From assembly GCA_949288065.1 (NCBI GenBank), contig CASEIL010000016.1, positions 1 through 64,000 on the forward strand: 64,000 nt of DNA, written 5' to 3'. The stretch is from an uncultured Phascolarctobacterium sp. (lineage in GTDB: Bacteria; Bacillota; Negativicutes; Acidaminococcales; Acidaminococcaceae). Shown here piece after piece: positions 40,666 to 47,977 of this stretch; within the stretch, counting starts at the first letter, position 1; every line of letters begins with the position of its first letter. Both the position numbers and the translations under genes were made by a program. The notes below the pieces were generated by a model. The model made no database searches. It worked only from the letters and a program-made list of their open reading frames with translations, and had not been told where the DNA came from.

Positions 40666-40706
40666 TTGCCTCGGGGTCGCGAGTTCGAATCTCGTTTTCC
40701 GCTCCA
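40666..40706 (+). pseudogene. Truncated tRNA-Gly, 3' half only
   Basis: Directly after the tRNA-Asp CCA come 41 bases ending in GCGAG-TTCGAAT-CTCGT (T arm), TTTCCGC (3' acceptor strand), T and CCA. This equals the 3' half of a bacterial tRNA-Gly(GCC), and TTGCC at the left edge may be a trace of the anticodon loop. The 5' acceptor strand, D arm and anticodon stem are missing, so it cannot work as a tRNA. Confidence 0.85.
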
Positions 40707-40712
40707 CATTAC

Positions 40713-40786
40713 GGCGACATAGCCAAGCGGTAAGGCAGAGGTCTGCAAAACCTTTATCCCCGGTTCGATTCCGGGTGTCGCCTCCA
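40713..40786 (+). tRNA. tRNA-Cys (anticodon GCA)
   Basis: Acceptor GGCGACA/TGTCGCC, D stem GCC/GGC, anticodon loop CTGCAAA (anticodon GCA), T arm CCCGG-TTCGATT-CCGGG, encoded CCA (40784-40786). Confidence 0.95.
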
Positions 40787-40793
40787 TAATTTT

Positions 40794-40882
40794 GCCGGAG
40801 TGGCGGAATTGGCAGACGCAAGGGACTTAAAATCCCTCGGGGAGTGATCCCCGTACCGGTTCAAGTCCGGTCTTCGGCACCA
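40794..40882 (+). tRNA. tRNA-Leu (anticodon TAA)
   Basis: A class II tRNA of 89 nt: acceptor GCCGGAG/CTTCGGC, anticodon stem AGGGA/TCCCT with loop CTTAAAA (anticodon TAA), long variable arm CGGGGAGTGATCCCCG, T arm ACCGG-TTCAAGT-CCGGT, encoded CCA. Confidence 0.95.
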
Positions 40883-40892
40883 TGGTTAAGTA

Positions 40893-40926
40893 TAGCAGTG
40901 TTACAACAGTAGCACTGCTTTTTTGA
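40893..40926 (+). terminator. Terminator of the tRNA cluster
   Basis: AGCAGTG (40894-40900) with CACTGCT (40913-40919), followed by TTTTTT. Confidence 0.85.
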
Positions 40927-41050
40927 TTGCTAAAAATAGTGATATTATAGAGAATTTAGTATATAATAATATATGAAATTAGTATAAATATATCAAAAAT
41001 GTATAATAATCAATCGGAAAATGTTATAAAATATATAAAAGGAGAAAACG

Positions 41051-41311
41051 ATGCCTGAAATAAGCCTTTTTTATGGAATTAGAATAACAATGAATTGGGA
41101 TGAACATAATCCACCGCATTTTCATGTAGAATATGCTGGTTTTAAAGCAGTAGTATCAATTTTAGAATGTGTTATTATGAGAGGTGCTATTCCTAACCGG
41201 CAGTTAAAAATGGTTTTAGCATGGACAGTAATTCATCAGGACGAGCTTATGCAAAACTGGGAACTGGCACGCATGAAGAAACCTTTAAATAGAATTAATC
41301 CACTTATTTGA
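41051..41311 (+). CDS. DUF4160 protein
   Basis: The 86-residue protein shows the DUF4160 theme: a short strand, GIRITMNWDEHNPPHFHVEYAGFKA with the N-P-P-H-F-H core, and RQLKMVLAWTVIHQDELMQNWELA. DUF4160 and DUF2442 genes are often found side by side, as here, and are suspected toxin-antitoxin-like pairs; neither role is proven. AAAAGGAG precedes ATG 41051. The region is AT-rich compared with the surrounding chromosome and starts just behind the tRNA cluster, which suggests acquisition. Confidence 0.88.
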   Translation: MPEISLFYGIRITMNWDEHNPPHFHVEYAGFKAVVSILECVIMRGAIPNRQLKMVLAWTVIHQDELMQNWELARMKKPLNRINPLI

Positions 41312-41329
41312 TTTATAGGGGGAGATATT

Positions 41330-41656
41330 ATGAAACAGGAATTAGATAAGCGTCATTTTATGCCAGCGGCGTTGCAAGTATTGCCGACTGATGATTTTGG
41401 CATTTATGTTTACTGCAACGATGGTACAGTAAGATATTATAATGCTAAAGAACTTTTAAAACCTGATACGGTGTTTGAACCGTTAATGGATATAAATGAA
41501 TTTAAAAATCGCCTTACCGTGATGAATGGAACTATTGCATGGGATATGACTGGTGAACGTGATGAATATAAATGTGTTGACCTTGACCCATGTATGTTTG
41601 AAGAATTGCCGATTGTAGATGACCCGCTTGAAAAAGCTGAAGAGAAAACTGCATAA
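41330..41656 (+). CDS. DUF2442 protein
   Basis: The 108-residue acidic protein fits DUF2442: ALQVLPTDDFGIYVYCNDGTVRYYNAKELL, FKNRLTVMNGTIAWDMTGERDEYKCVDLDPCMFEE. The gene is 18 bp after DUF4160 with GGGGGAGA upstream, so the two form one transcript. In such pairs the acidic DUF2442 partner is the more likely binding or antitoxin-like protein; this is inference. Confidence 0.88.
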   Translation: MKQELDKRHFMPAALQVLPTDDFGIYVYCNDGTVRYYNAKELLKPDTVFEPLMDINEFKNRLTVMNGTIAWDMTGERDEYKCVDLDPCMFEELPIVDDPLEKAEEKTA

Positions 41657-41669
41657 TATTTTAAATAAC

Positions 41670-41706
41670 AAAACACCCGGGTTAGCAAAATAACTCGGGT
41701 GTTTGT
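41670..41706. terminator. Bidirectional terminator between DUF2442 and higA
   Basis: AAACACCCGGGTTA (41671-41684) with TAACTCGGGTGTTT (41691-41704), one mismatch. Confidence 0.88.
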
Positions 41707-41719
41707 GTATTTGATAGGT

Positions 41720-42037
41720 TTATAAGGATTGTTTGGCTGGTTTAAGCGGCACAATGGCCAGAGTTTTGCCAAGAGGCACAAGCAGCTTTAAAATGGTAGA
41801 AATTTGCGGGTTGTTAGTGCCTTTTTCAATTCTGGCAATAACCGGCTGTTTAACGCCGGAAATTTCTTCAAGCTGTTTTTGCGTTAATCCTTTTTCGTGG
41901 CGTGCTTTAATAATTTCGCCTATAAGGGCTACGCGCAAATCACTGGCAGCAATTTCTTCGGGTGTAAAAAATTCTTTTTCAAATTCATCCCAGCTTTGGC
42001 CAATAGCGGGGTTGTTTTTTATTAAATTATTATTCAT
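41720..42037 (-). CDS. higA: HigA-type antitoxin, XRE helix-turn-helix
   Basis: The 105-residue protein has an XRE HTH (about 40-95: [49 protein letters not shown]) and an N-terminal acidic part that probably wraps the toxin. Toxin gene first, antitoxin second is the HigBA order. Its start overlaps the toxin stop by 8 bases. It should bind the two palindromes over the promoter (42412-42458) and repress the pair. Confidence 0.9.
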   Translation of the reverse strand: MNNNLIKNNPAIGQSWDEFEKEFFTPEEIAASDLRVALIGEIIKARHEKGLTQKQLEEISGVKQPVIARIEKGTNNPQISTILKLLVPLGKTLAIVPLKPAKQSL

Positions 42038-42392
42038 TGCTAAGCCCCCTTTGTTTAATATCTTCTAATTCACGTTTGGCTTTTTTTATTTCTGCTTTAG
42101 GAGTTTTTTGTGTCTTTTTCATAAATGCATGTAGTAAAATAAAACTATTATTTATCCATGCTGCAAATAATATTCTATCACGTAATGGACGCAGTTCCCA
42201 AATTTCTCCATCAAGATGCTTTAAATATGGTTCACCAATGGTAGTGCCATAGATACTTAATGCTTTTACATAATCGCGTATTTTATTTGCTTTAATACGG
42301 CTATCTTTGTTATCATGCTTAATTAAATCGTTTAAATAATCGGCAACGGGCTGATTGCCTTTGCGGTTCTTATAAAAGTATATATTGTACAC
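42030..42392 (-). CDS. higB: HigB/Gp49-like (RelE superfamily) toxin
   Basis: The 120-residue basic protein matches the phage-derived Gp49-like/HigB group: [41 protein letters not shown] and [25 protein letters not shown]. In the family these are ribosome-dependent mRNA endonucleases. The WELRP..RILF block and the lysines of the C-terminal helix carry the active surface. It overlaps higA. GGGAGCT precedes ATG 42392. Confidence 0.92.
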   Translation of the reverse strand: MYNIYFYKNRKGNQPVADYLNDLIKHDNKDSRIKANKIRDYVKALSIYGTTIGEPYLKHLDGEIWELRPLRDRILFAAWINNSFILLHAFMKKTQKTPKAEIKKAKRELEDIKQRGLSNE

Positions 42393-42411
42393 TCATACAG
42401 CTCCCTTCAAA

Positions 42412-42458
42412 ATTATTATAACTTAAAAGTTATAATAATTCAATAACTTTTAAGTTAT
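42412..42458 (-). promoter_or_regulatory. higBA promoter with two palindromic operators
   Basis: A perfect 28-bp palindrome (42412-42439) and a perfect 16-bp palindrome (42443-42458) share the core ATAACTT-WW-AAGTTAT, with centres 25 bp apart. On the minus strand TTGAAT (42443-42438) and TATAAT (42420-42415) with 17-bp spacer lie within them, so binding would block RNA polymerase. Confidence 0.85.
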
Positions 42459-42480
42459 ATTTAATAAGTTTGTCAGAACA

Positions 42481-42512
42481 AAAAAGACTTTGCCTTTCAG
42501 CAAAGTCTTTTA
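42481..42512. terminator. Terminator after the small zinc-ribbon gene
   Basis: AAAAGACTTTGC (42482-42493) with GCAAAGTCTTTT (42500-42511), perfect, usable on both strands. It terminates the minus-strand gene 42525-42719. Confidence 0.85.
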
Positions 42513-42524
42513 ATGTTTCAGCGT

Positions 42525-42719
42525 TTACCCCCTCGGTTCGTAATCTAAAAAGCTTTTGCCGCCGCAGATGGGGCAGACGGGGTCTTTAAACAAAAAGTAG
42601 TAAATGGCGTAAAAAAACAGCCAGGTGCCGCCGGTAAAAAACGTCAGCAGCAGCAAAATAAAGTAGTTTACTTTTTTCTCGGGTTTAATCATGCGGTGGC
42701 AGTAGTTGCAGTATTTCAC
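42525..42719 (-). CDS. Small zinc-ribbon membrane protein
   Basis: The 64-residue protein has CNYCHRMI at 4-11 and CPICGGKS near 49-56, which together form a split zinc ribbon. A hydrophobic segment of about 25 residues lies between them (FILLLLTFFTGGTWLFFYAIYYFLF). This plan resembles small LITAF-like or zinc-ribbon-TM proteins of unknown role. The ribosome site GAGGTGAGAAG precedes the ATG. It has its own terminator. The layout (cysteines on both sides of the helix or hairpin) supports a real gene. Confidence 0.75.
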   Translation of the reverse strand: MKYCNYCHRMIKPEKKVNYFILLLLTFFTGGTWLFFYAIYYFLFKDPVCPICGGKSFLDYEPRG

Positions 42720-43052
42720 GGCTTCTCACCTCGTTGTTAAATTTATCCTTAAGTTTATCTTACACTAAAAGCGCGCAAAAATAAAGGCGGGGTAAAAATT
42801 TATCGCGCCGTGGCGCAGATTTTGCTGTTTACCTGTGCTTTACGTTGTGTTTACGGCAATTTTATTTGCGCTGGTTTTTGAAAATAATGTTTTAAAATAT
42901 GTTTTTTAAGTTTTAAAAACGGCTTTCAGGCTTGATTTTGGGGCTTATTTTGTAATATAATAGATTAGTCGCATAAGAAGCTGGCGGCATTTTGATTTTT
43001 TGCATTACCCCGCTGCCGTGTGCAGCCAAAAAAGAGAGGAAGAAAGACTTTT
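42720..43052 (+). promoter_or_regulatory. Gene-free spacer with typA promoter
   Basis: TTGATT (42932-42937), 18 bp, TATAAT (42956-42961) should drive typA, leaving a leader of about 85 nt. The remainder is AT-rich; I see no gene or clear hairpin in it. Confidence 0.6.
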
Positions 43053-44870
43053 ATGATAAGAAATGATTTGCGCAACATTGCCATTATTGCCCACGTTGAC
43101 CACGGCAAGACTACCCTTGTGGACGCTATGCTGAAGCAGAGCGGCGTTTTTAGGGCTAACGAGCGCGTTGAGGAGCGCGTTATGGACTCCAACGCTTTGG
43201 AGCGCGAGCGCGGCATTACGATTTTGGCCAAAAACACGGCTGTTATGCATAACGGCACAAAAATTAATATTTTGGATACCCCGGGCCATGCCGATTTTGG
43301 CGGCGAGGTTGAACGCGTTTTAACGATGGTTGACGGCGTTTTGCTTTTGGTTGACGCTTACGAAGGCCCGATGCCGCAGACGAAGTACGTTTTGCGCAAG
43401 GCTTTGGAGCGCAATTTGAAGCCGATTGTTGTTATTAACAAGATTGACCGTCCGGACCAGCGCGTTGATGAGGTTATCGACGAGGTTCTGGATTTGTTTA
43501 TTGAGCTGGACGCTAACGACGAGCAGCTGGAGTTCCCGGTTGTGTTAACCTCTGCCCGCAACGGCATTGCCAAACTTTCGATGGATGAGGAGAGCGACAA
43601 CCTTGAGCCGCTGTTCCGCGTAATTTTGGAGAACATCCCTGCGCCGGACGTTGACGTGGACGCCCCGCTGCAAATGCTTGTTAATACGCTTGATTACGAC
43701 GATTATGTAGGCCGTATTGTGGTTGGCCGCGTGGTGCGCGGCACTATTCACAACGGTGAAAACATTACCTTAATGGATAAAGCAGGCCAGCGCAAGGCTA
43801 AAATTGGCCGCCTGTACACCTATCAGGGCTTAAAACGCGTGGAGGTGGACGAGGTTGCCGCCGGCGATATTGTGGCGCTGATTGGCCTTGCTGACGCTAA
43901 CATTGGCGACACCATTGCCGACGCTGAAAACCCGGAACAGCTGGAGGGCATCAGCATCGACGAGCCGACGCTTTCCATGACTTTTTCCGTTAACACCAGC
44001 CCGTTTGCAGGCCGTGAGGGCGAGTTTGTAACCAGCCGCCATCTGCGCGACCGCCTGTTTAAAGAGGTTAAAACCAACGTGGCCATGCGCCTTGAAGAAA
44101 CCGAAAGCCCGGATTCCTACATTGTTAAGGGCCGCGGCGAGCTGCATATTTCTATTTTAATTGAAACGATGCGCCGCGAGGGCTACGAATTGCAGGTTGG
44201 CAAGCCGAAGGTTATTATGCACCGCGACGAAAACGGCCAGCTGCTTGAGCCTATGGAAGCGCTGACGATTGACGTGCCGCAGGACTTTATGGGCGCCGTT
44301 ATGGAAGGCCTGGGCCTGCGCAAGGCAGAGCTGCAAAACATGACGGAAATGGCAGGCTACCTGCGCATGGAATTTTTAATTCCGGCGCGCGGCCTTATCG
44401 GCTTCCGCAACCAGTTTTTAACCGACACCAAGGGCAACGGCGTTATGAACCACGTTTTTGCAGGCTATGCGCCTTATAAAGGCGATATTCCGGGCCGTAC
44501 CCGCGGCAGCCTTGTTGCGTTTGAAGCAGGCGAAACCACCTCTTACGGCATCAGCAACGCGCAGGAGCGCGGCACCATGTTCATCGTGCCGGGCGAACAG
44601 GTTTACGAAGGCCAGATTATCGGCGAAAACAGCCGCGAGGACGATATGGACGTTAACCCGTGCAAAAAGAAACATGTCAGCAACATGCGTGCTTCCGGCA
44701 GCGACGACGCCATCCGCCTCATCCCGCCCAAAACCTTCTCGCTGGAGCAGGCTTTGGAGCATATTAACGACGACGAGCTTGTTGAAGTAACGCCGAAAAG
44801 CATCCGCATGCGCAAAAAAATTCTCGACAGGGTTGAACGCGGCAGAATGCGCGCACGCAACAAACAATAA
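43053..44870 (+). CDS. typA: Translational GTPase TypA/BipA
   Basis: TypA is a ribosome-binding GTPase needed for stress and low-temperature growth. The 605-residue protein has the P-loop [31 protein letters not shown]-like domains and the TypA-specific C-terminal part ([32 protein letters not shown]). ATG 43053 gives the family start [18 protein letters not shown]. The frame is open to 43020 but without homology. The ribosome site (AGAGGAAG) is further away than usual. Confidence 0.97.
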   Translation: MIRNDLRNIAIIAHVDHGKTTLVDAMLKQSGVFRANERVEERVMDSNALERERGITILAKNTAVMHNGTKINILDTPGHADFGGEVERVLTMVDGVLLLVDAYEGPMPQTKYVLRKALERNLKPIVVINKIDRPDQRVDEVIDEVLDLFIELDANDEQLEFPVVLTSARNGIAKLSMDEESDNLEPLFRVILENIPAPDVDVDAPLQMLVNTLDYDDYVGRIVVGRVVRGTIHNGENITLMDKAGQRKAKIGRLYTYQGLKRVEVDEVAAGDIVALIGLADANIGDTIADAENPEQLEGISIDEPTLSMTFSVNTSPFAGREGEFVTSRHLRDRLFKEVKTNVAMRLEETESPDSYIVKGRGELHISILIETMRREGYELQVGKPKVIMHRDENGQLLEPMEALTIDVPQDFMGAVMEGLGLRKAELQNMTEMAGYLRMEFLIPARGLIGFRNQFLTDTKGNGVMNHVFAGYAPYKGDIPGRTRGSLVAFEAGETTSYGISNAQERGTMFIVPGEQVYEGQIIGENSREDDMDVNPCKKKHVSNMRASGSDDAIRLIPPKTFSLEQALEHINDDELVEVTPKSIRMRKKILDRVERGRMRARNKQ

Positions 44871-44958
44871 ATTTTCTGCCAAGGCAGGATTTTAAAAACT
44901 TTTGTGGAAGTATTTACATTACATTAGCTGATTATGAATTTGGACGGAGGCACAGGAG

Positions 44959-45318
44959 ATGGACTTGAAAAACACTGCTTTAAAGTTTTGGCATACAGAT
45001 AACGAAGATGTTAGCTACGGCGGGCCTTGCCTTGTAAAATCCGGGCACATGGATATTTTGGTGCGCACCCCGCGCCAGTTCAGTGATGTGCGCGAATACG
45101 CCGACGCGTTAATGTCCGGTTCCACGCTGATGATTTCGTTTGAAGCGGTGGACTGCGTTATGCGCAACCGTATTTTCGATTATTTGAACGGCGTAAGCTA
45201 TATTATCGGCGCGCGCGTATCCAAGGTGCAGGACGATATGCTTTTGTATGCACCGGCATCCGTAGAAATTAACAAAGAAGCAGGCAAAAAAGCCTCCCGC
45301 TCCTGGCTTGGCAAATAA
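44959..45318 (+). CDS. sepF: SepF-domain cell-division protein
   Basis: The 119-residue protein contains the SepF domain: RTPRQFSDVREYADALMSGSTLMISFEAVD, RNRIFDYLNGVSYIIGARVSKVQDDMLLYAPASVEI. SepF anchors FtsZ to the membrane and bundles it. The N-terminal amphipathic membrane anchor usual in SepF is short or lacking here. The gene also stands alone and not in the division cluster, so it may be a second SepF-like protein. GGACGGAGG precedes ATG 44959. Confidence 0.85.
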   Translation: MDLKNTALKFWHTDNEDVSYGGPCLVKSGHMDILVRTPRQFSDVREYADALMSGSTLMISFEAVDCVMRNRIFDYLNGVSYIIGARVSKVQDDMLLYAPASVEINKEAGKKASRSWLGK

Positions 45319-45340
45319 CGTGCAAATTTAAAATGTAATA

Positions 45341-45376
45341 AAAACCCCGGTACGCTTTTGCGTATCGGGGTTTTGT
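45341..45376. terminator. Terminator after sepF
   Basis: AAAACCCCGGTACGC (45341-45355) with GCGTATCGGGGTTTT (45360-45374), one G-U/mismatch; T-runs on both sides. Confidence 0.9.
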
Positions 45377-45418
45377 GTGTTTAGGCGTATTAAATTTATT
45401 TTTTGCTCGTCTTTATCT

Positions 45419-45631
45419 TTAACCCCCAACTACTACGCTTCCATTATCATCTGCTTGCGGGGGCAAGGGCGGGGTAATGTGTTCGGTAAGCTGTTTTTGA
45501 AGCGTGTCGCACTGCTGCTGCACGGCGTTAAGCTCGTCGTTAAGGTCGTTAATTTGCTGCTGCTGCGCCACGATGAGCGAGAATAAGATGAGCAATAATA
45601 TTAAAAAAAGCCAGGTACGTTTGTTTTGCAT
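45419..45631 (-). CDS. Small membrane protein with coiled coil
   Basis: The protein of about 70 residues starts MQNKRTW and has one membrane helix (LFLILLLILFSLIVA). A Gln/Asn-rich coiled coil with heptad leucines follows (QQQINDLNDELNAVQQQCDTLQKQL), then a proline-rich tail. It resembles a FtsL/DivIC-like or lipoprotein-like bitopic protein but has no recognised family. GAGGTGG precedes ATG 45631. It is next to yoeB on the same strand; a link is not evident. Confidence 0.6.
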   Translation of the reverse strand: MQNKRTWLFLILLLILFSLIVAQQQQINDLNDELNAVQQQCDTLQKQLTEHITPPLPPQADDNGSVVVGG

Positions 45632-45660
45632 AACTGCCACCTCACTGTTATATATTGGTT

Positions 45661-45921
45661 TTATTCTTCATAGTGCCCGCGGCAGGAAAGTATTACAAGG
45701 TTGCCGTGCGCGTCGATAACGTAAACTAAGCGGTTGGCGTGGTCAATCCGCCTGCTGAAGCTCTCGCGGTAACGCAGGCGCTCCGGCTTGCCGGTGCCTT
45801 CTAACGGCCCATTGCGGTCAATATCGCGGATTAGTTCATTAATTTTTTTAAGTGTTTTCTTATCCTGTGTTTGCCAGTAAAGGTAATCTAACCAGCCATC
45901 GTCAGTCCATAATTTGTTCAT
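45661..45921 (-). CDS. yoeB: YoeB/Txe family toxin
   Basis: The 86-residue protein matches YoeB along its length: LWTDDGWLDYLYWQTQDKKTLKKINELIRDI near the start, GTGKPERLRYRESFSRRIDHANRLVY and the C-terminal VILSCRGHYEE with the conserved His-Tyr. Family members are ribosome-dependent endonucleases that cut mRNA in the A site. The gene starts two bases after the yefM stop, so the antitoxin is made first. Confidence 0.95.
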   Translation of the reverse strand: MNKLWTDDGWLDYLYWQTQDKKTLKKINELIRDIDRNGPLEGTGKPERLRYRESFSRRIDHANRLVYVIDAHGNLVILSCRGHYEE

Positions 45922-45923
45922 GG

Positions 45924-46169
45924 TTAGTCCTCAATAAGCTCGTGCTTGCGCAGGTTACCAGCGGCAATCTGCGCGTAGCCGCGGTCAAGTTTGGCAAGGT
46001 ATTCTGCGTTGCGGGCGGCTTTGGCAAGCTGGTTATAGTTATCGAGGCTGATGATAACAACGTTTTTTTCTTCTTTGCGGGTAACAATAACAACTTCATT
46101 ATTGTCGGTAGCTTCGTCGCAATAGTTTTTTAAATTATTGCGGATGGTAGAATAATTAACGGCTAACAT
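45924..46169 (-). CDS. yefM: YefM/Phd family antitoxin
   Basis: The 81-residue protein begins MLAVNYSTIRNNLKNYCDEA, the typical YefM start (DNA-binding Phd fold), followed by EVVIVTRKEEKNVVIISLDNYNQL. The acidic C-terminus should bind YoeB. AGGAGG precedes ATG 46169; the frame continues upstream without a ribosome site. It should repress its own promoter through the TGTACA palindrome at 46199-46214. Confidence 0.95.
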   Translation of the reverse strand: MLAVNYSTIRNNLKNYCDEATDNNEVVIVTRKEEKNVVIISLDNYNQLAKAARNAEYLAKLDRGYAQIAAGNLRKHELIED

Positions 46170-46198
46170 AACAGGCCTCCTTATCATTTATTGTCAAG

Positions 46199-46230
46199 AA
46201 TATTGTACAATATTTTGTTTATTTTTGCAA
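46199..46230 (-). promoter_or_regulatory. yefM-yoeB promoter and operator
   Basis: Minus strand TTGCAA (46230-46225), 17 bp, TACAAT (46207-46202). The -10 box lies in a perfect 16-bp palindrome AATATTGTACAATATT (46199-46214). Its TGTACA core is the one known for YefM operators in E. coli. Confidence 0.85.
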
Positions 46231-46241
46231 GGATTTTATAC

Positions 46242-46312
46242 TTGCCACAAAACGGCGGATTTATGGTATAATAAACTGACAAAGCATTAGCGCCCCGGTT
46301 GGAGCGCTTTTT
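46242..46312 (+). promoter_or_regulatory. Helicase promoter and leader hairpin
   Basis: TTGCCA (46242-46247) and TATAAT (46267-46272), spacer 19 bp. In the leader AGCGC..CC (46289-46296) pairs with GG..GCGCT (46300-46308), followed by TTTT, which looks like an attenuator just 35 bp before the start. Confidence 0.55.
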
Positions 46313-46344
46313 AAATAGAATTTTTGATTGAAAAGAGGGATTAT

Positions 46345-47595
46345 ATGTTACCAAGCTTTAAGGATATGAAGGTGCCGGAAAATATTATTGCGGCGCTGAA
46401 AAACATGGGCATTAATAAACCCATGCCGGTGCAGGCGCAGGCTATTCCCGCGCTTTACGCCGGGCGTGATGTTATTGCGCGCGCGCAGACGGGCACGGGC
46501 AAAACTTTAGCCTTTTTGGTGCCGCTGGCGCAGCGGATTGATGTCACCAAGGCGTATGCACAGGCTTTGATTGTTACGCCGACGCGTGAGCTGGCGCAGC
46601 AGATTGCCACGGAGTTTAAGCGCTTAACCGGCAAGGAAAGCGCCATTAAGGTGCTGGCTGTTACCGGCGGGCGCGATTTTGATTTGCAAAAGCACAAACT
46701 GGAAAATGTGTGCCACGTTTTAATCGGCACGCCGGGGCGCTTGCTCGACCATATCCGCAAGGGCAATGTCAGCCTGGGCGGTGTGGATTATTTTGTGCTG
46801 GACGAAGTGGACGAGATGTTGAAGCAGGGCTTTATCGACGATGCGGCAGAGCTTTTAGGCATGACATCGCCGCAAAGGCAGGTTATGCTGTGCAGCGCCA
46901 CGCTGAGCGAGGAGGTGCGCAAGCTGGGCCGCAAGATTACGGTGAACCCTGTTTTGATTGACATTAACCCGAACGAGGCGACGGTGGACACGATTAAGCA
47001 GATTTGCATTAAAACCACCGACGAATACCGTGACCGCGCCGTGGCTGCGCTTATTGACCGTTACAACCCGTATTTAATGATAGTTTTTTGCTTCAGCAAG
47101 GAGCGCGCCAACGCACTGGGCGACGTGCTGGGCGGCATGGGCTACAACGTGGACGTGTTGACTGGCGAGCTTTCGCAGGCGAAACGCAAAACGGTTATGA
47201 AAAAGTTCCGCGACGCGAAGCTGCAAATTTTGGTGGCGAGCGATATTGCGGCGCGCGGGCTGGATATTGAGGGTGTTACGCACGTTGTAAACTACGATAT
47301 TCCGCACGATGTTGACTGGTATGTGCACCGCATTGGCCGCACAGGGCGTGCTGGCAACGACGGCATTGCCGTTACGCTGTACACGGCGGACGAGGTAAAA
47401 TGGCTGCGCAATATCGAAATGAAACTGAACATCCGCATGGAAAAACAAAATTTGGAGGGCAAGGTTATTGCCCGCCGCGAACCTGCGCCTGCTCCGAAGA
47501 AAAAGCCTTCTGCGCCCAAGCGCGGCAAAAACGCCGTGGCGGATAAGCGCAAAGCGCCGAAAACAGGCAGCAACCGCAGGCAGAAACGCAAATAG
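46345..47595 (+). CDS. cshA: DEAD-box ATP-dependent RNA helicase (CshA type)
   Basis: The 416-residue protein shows the motifs in order: PMPVQAQAIP (Q), ARAQTGTGKT (I), PTRELAQQ (Ia), TPGRLLDHI (Ib), VLDEVDEM (II, here DEVD instead of DEAD), SATL (III), DIAARGLDIEG (V) and HRIGRTGRAG (VI). A basic tail (APKKKPSAPKRGKNAVADKRKAP) binds RNA. Such enzymes remodel RNA in ribosome assembly and decay. The DEVD variation of motif II is unusual but occurs. GAGGGA precedes ATG 46345. Confidence 0.93.
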   Translation: MLPSFKDMKVPENIIAALKNMGINKPMPVQAQAIPALYAGRDVIARAQTGTGKTLAFLVPLAQRIDVTKAYAQALIVTPTRELAQQIATEFKRLTGKESAIKVLAVTGGRDFDLQKHKLENVCHVLIGTPGRLLDHIRKGNVSLGGVDYFVLDEVDEMLKQGFIDDAAELLGMTSPQRQVMLCSATLSEEVRKLGRKITVNPVLIDINPNEATVDTIKQICIKTTDEYRDRAVAALIDRYNPYLMIVFCFSKERANALGDVLGGMGYNVDVLTGELSQAKRKTVMKKFRDAKLQILVASDIAARGLDIEGVTHVVNYDIPHDVDWYVHRIGRTGRAGNDGIAVTLYTADEVKWLRNIEMKLNIRMEKQNLEGKVIARREPAPAPKKKPSAPKRGKNAVADKRKAPKTGSNRRQKRK

Positions 47596-47603
47596 GTGAT
47601 GAT

Positions 47604-47966
47604 ATGTTAACGAAGGAAAAACGCAATAAAATTATAGCCGGGGCACTGGTGCTTTCGATGCTGGCGGGCGTGGCAGGCTGCGGCAACGACGAAGCCGAAC
47701 AGCAGGAGGAAAACGGCCAGAGTAATAGCACGATGATGTACCCGTGGTGGATGTTCTGGCACTGGCCGATGTTTGGCGGCACTACAACTAATGTAAGGCA
47801 AACGCCTGCGCCGGGCACGCAGGCAGGTAGTGAAGGCAACGCACAAAGCAAGGTTACGGGCACGGAAGCTGCTAAAACCGGCGCTACAACCAGCAAGGTG
47901 CAGAGCCCCACAACCGGCAAAACCGGCATTAGCAGCGGCAGCGCGCGCAGCAGCGCAGTATCGTAA
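47604..47966 (+). CDS. Small lipoprotein with Trp-rich motif
   Basis: The 120-residue precursor has a lipobox ending at Cys26 (LAGVAGC). The mature part has an acidic Gln/Glu stretch, then the striking aromatic segment MMYPWWMFWHWPMFGG (about 44-59), and a Thr/Ser/Gly-rich low-complexity tail. I know no family. It directly precedes a glutathionylspermidine-synthase-like gene (11 bp). In enterobacteria ygiC/yjfC genes likewise stand beside a small exported or lipoprotein gene (ygiB), so an envelope role with the ligase is plausible. It needs LspA. Confidence 0.75.
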   Translation: MLTKEKRNKIIAGALVLSMLAGVAGCGNDEAEQQEENGQSNSTMMYPWWMFWHWPMFGGTTTNVRQTPAPGTQAGSEGNAQSKVTGTEAAKTGATTSKVQSPTTGKTGISSGSARSSAVS

Positions 47967-47977
47967 GGAGGGCGGCC

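Noticed and set aside
40595-40789. Open frames across the tRNA-Asp/Cys/Leu genes and across tRNA-Gln/Glu (3142-3333)
   Set aside because: These overlap well-formed tRNA cloverleaves and have no coding features.
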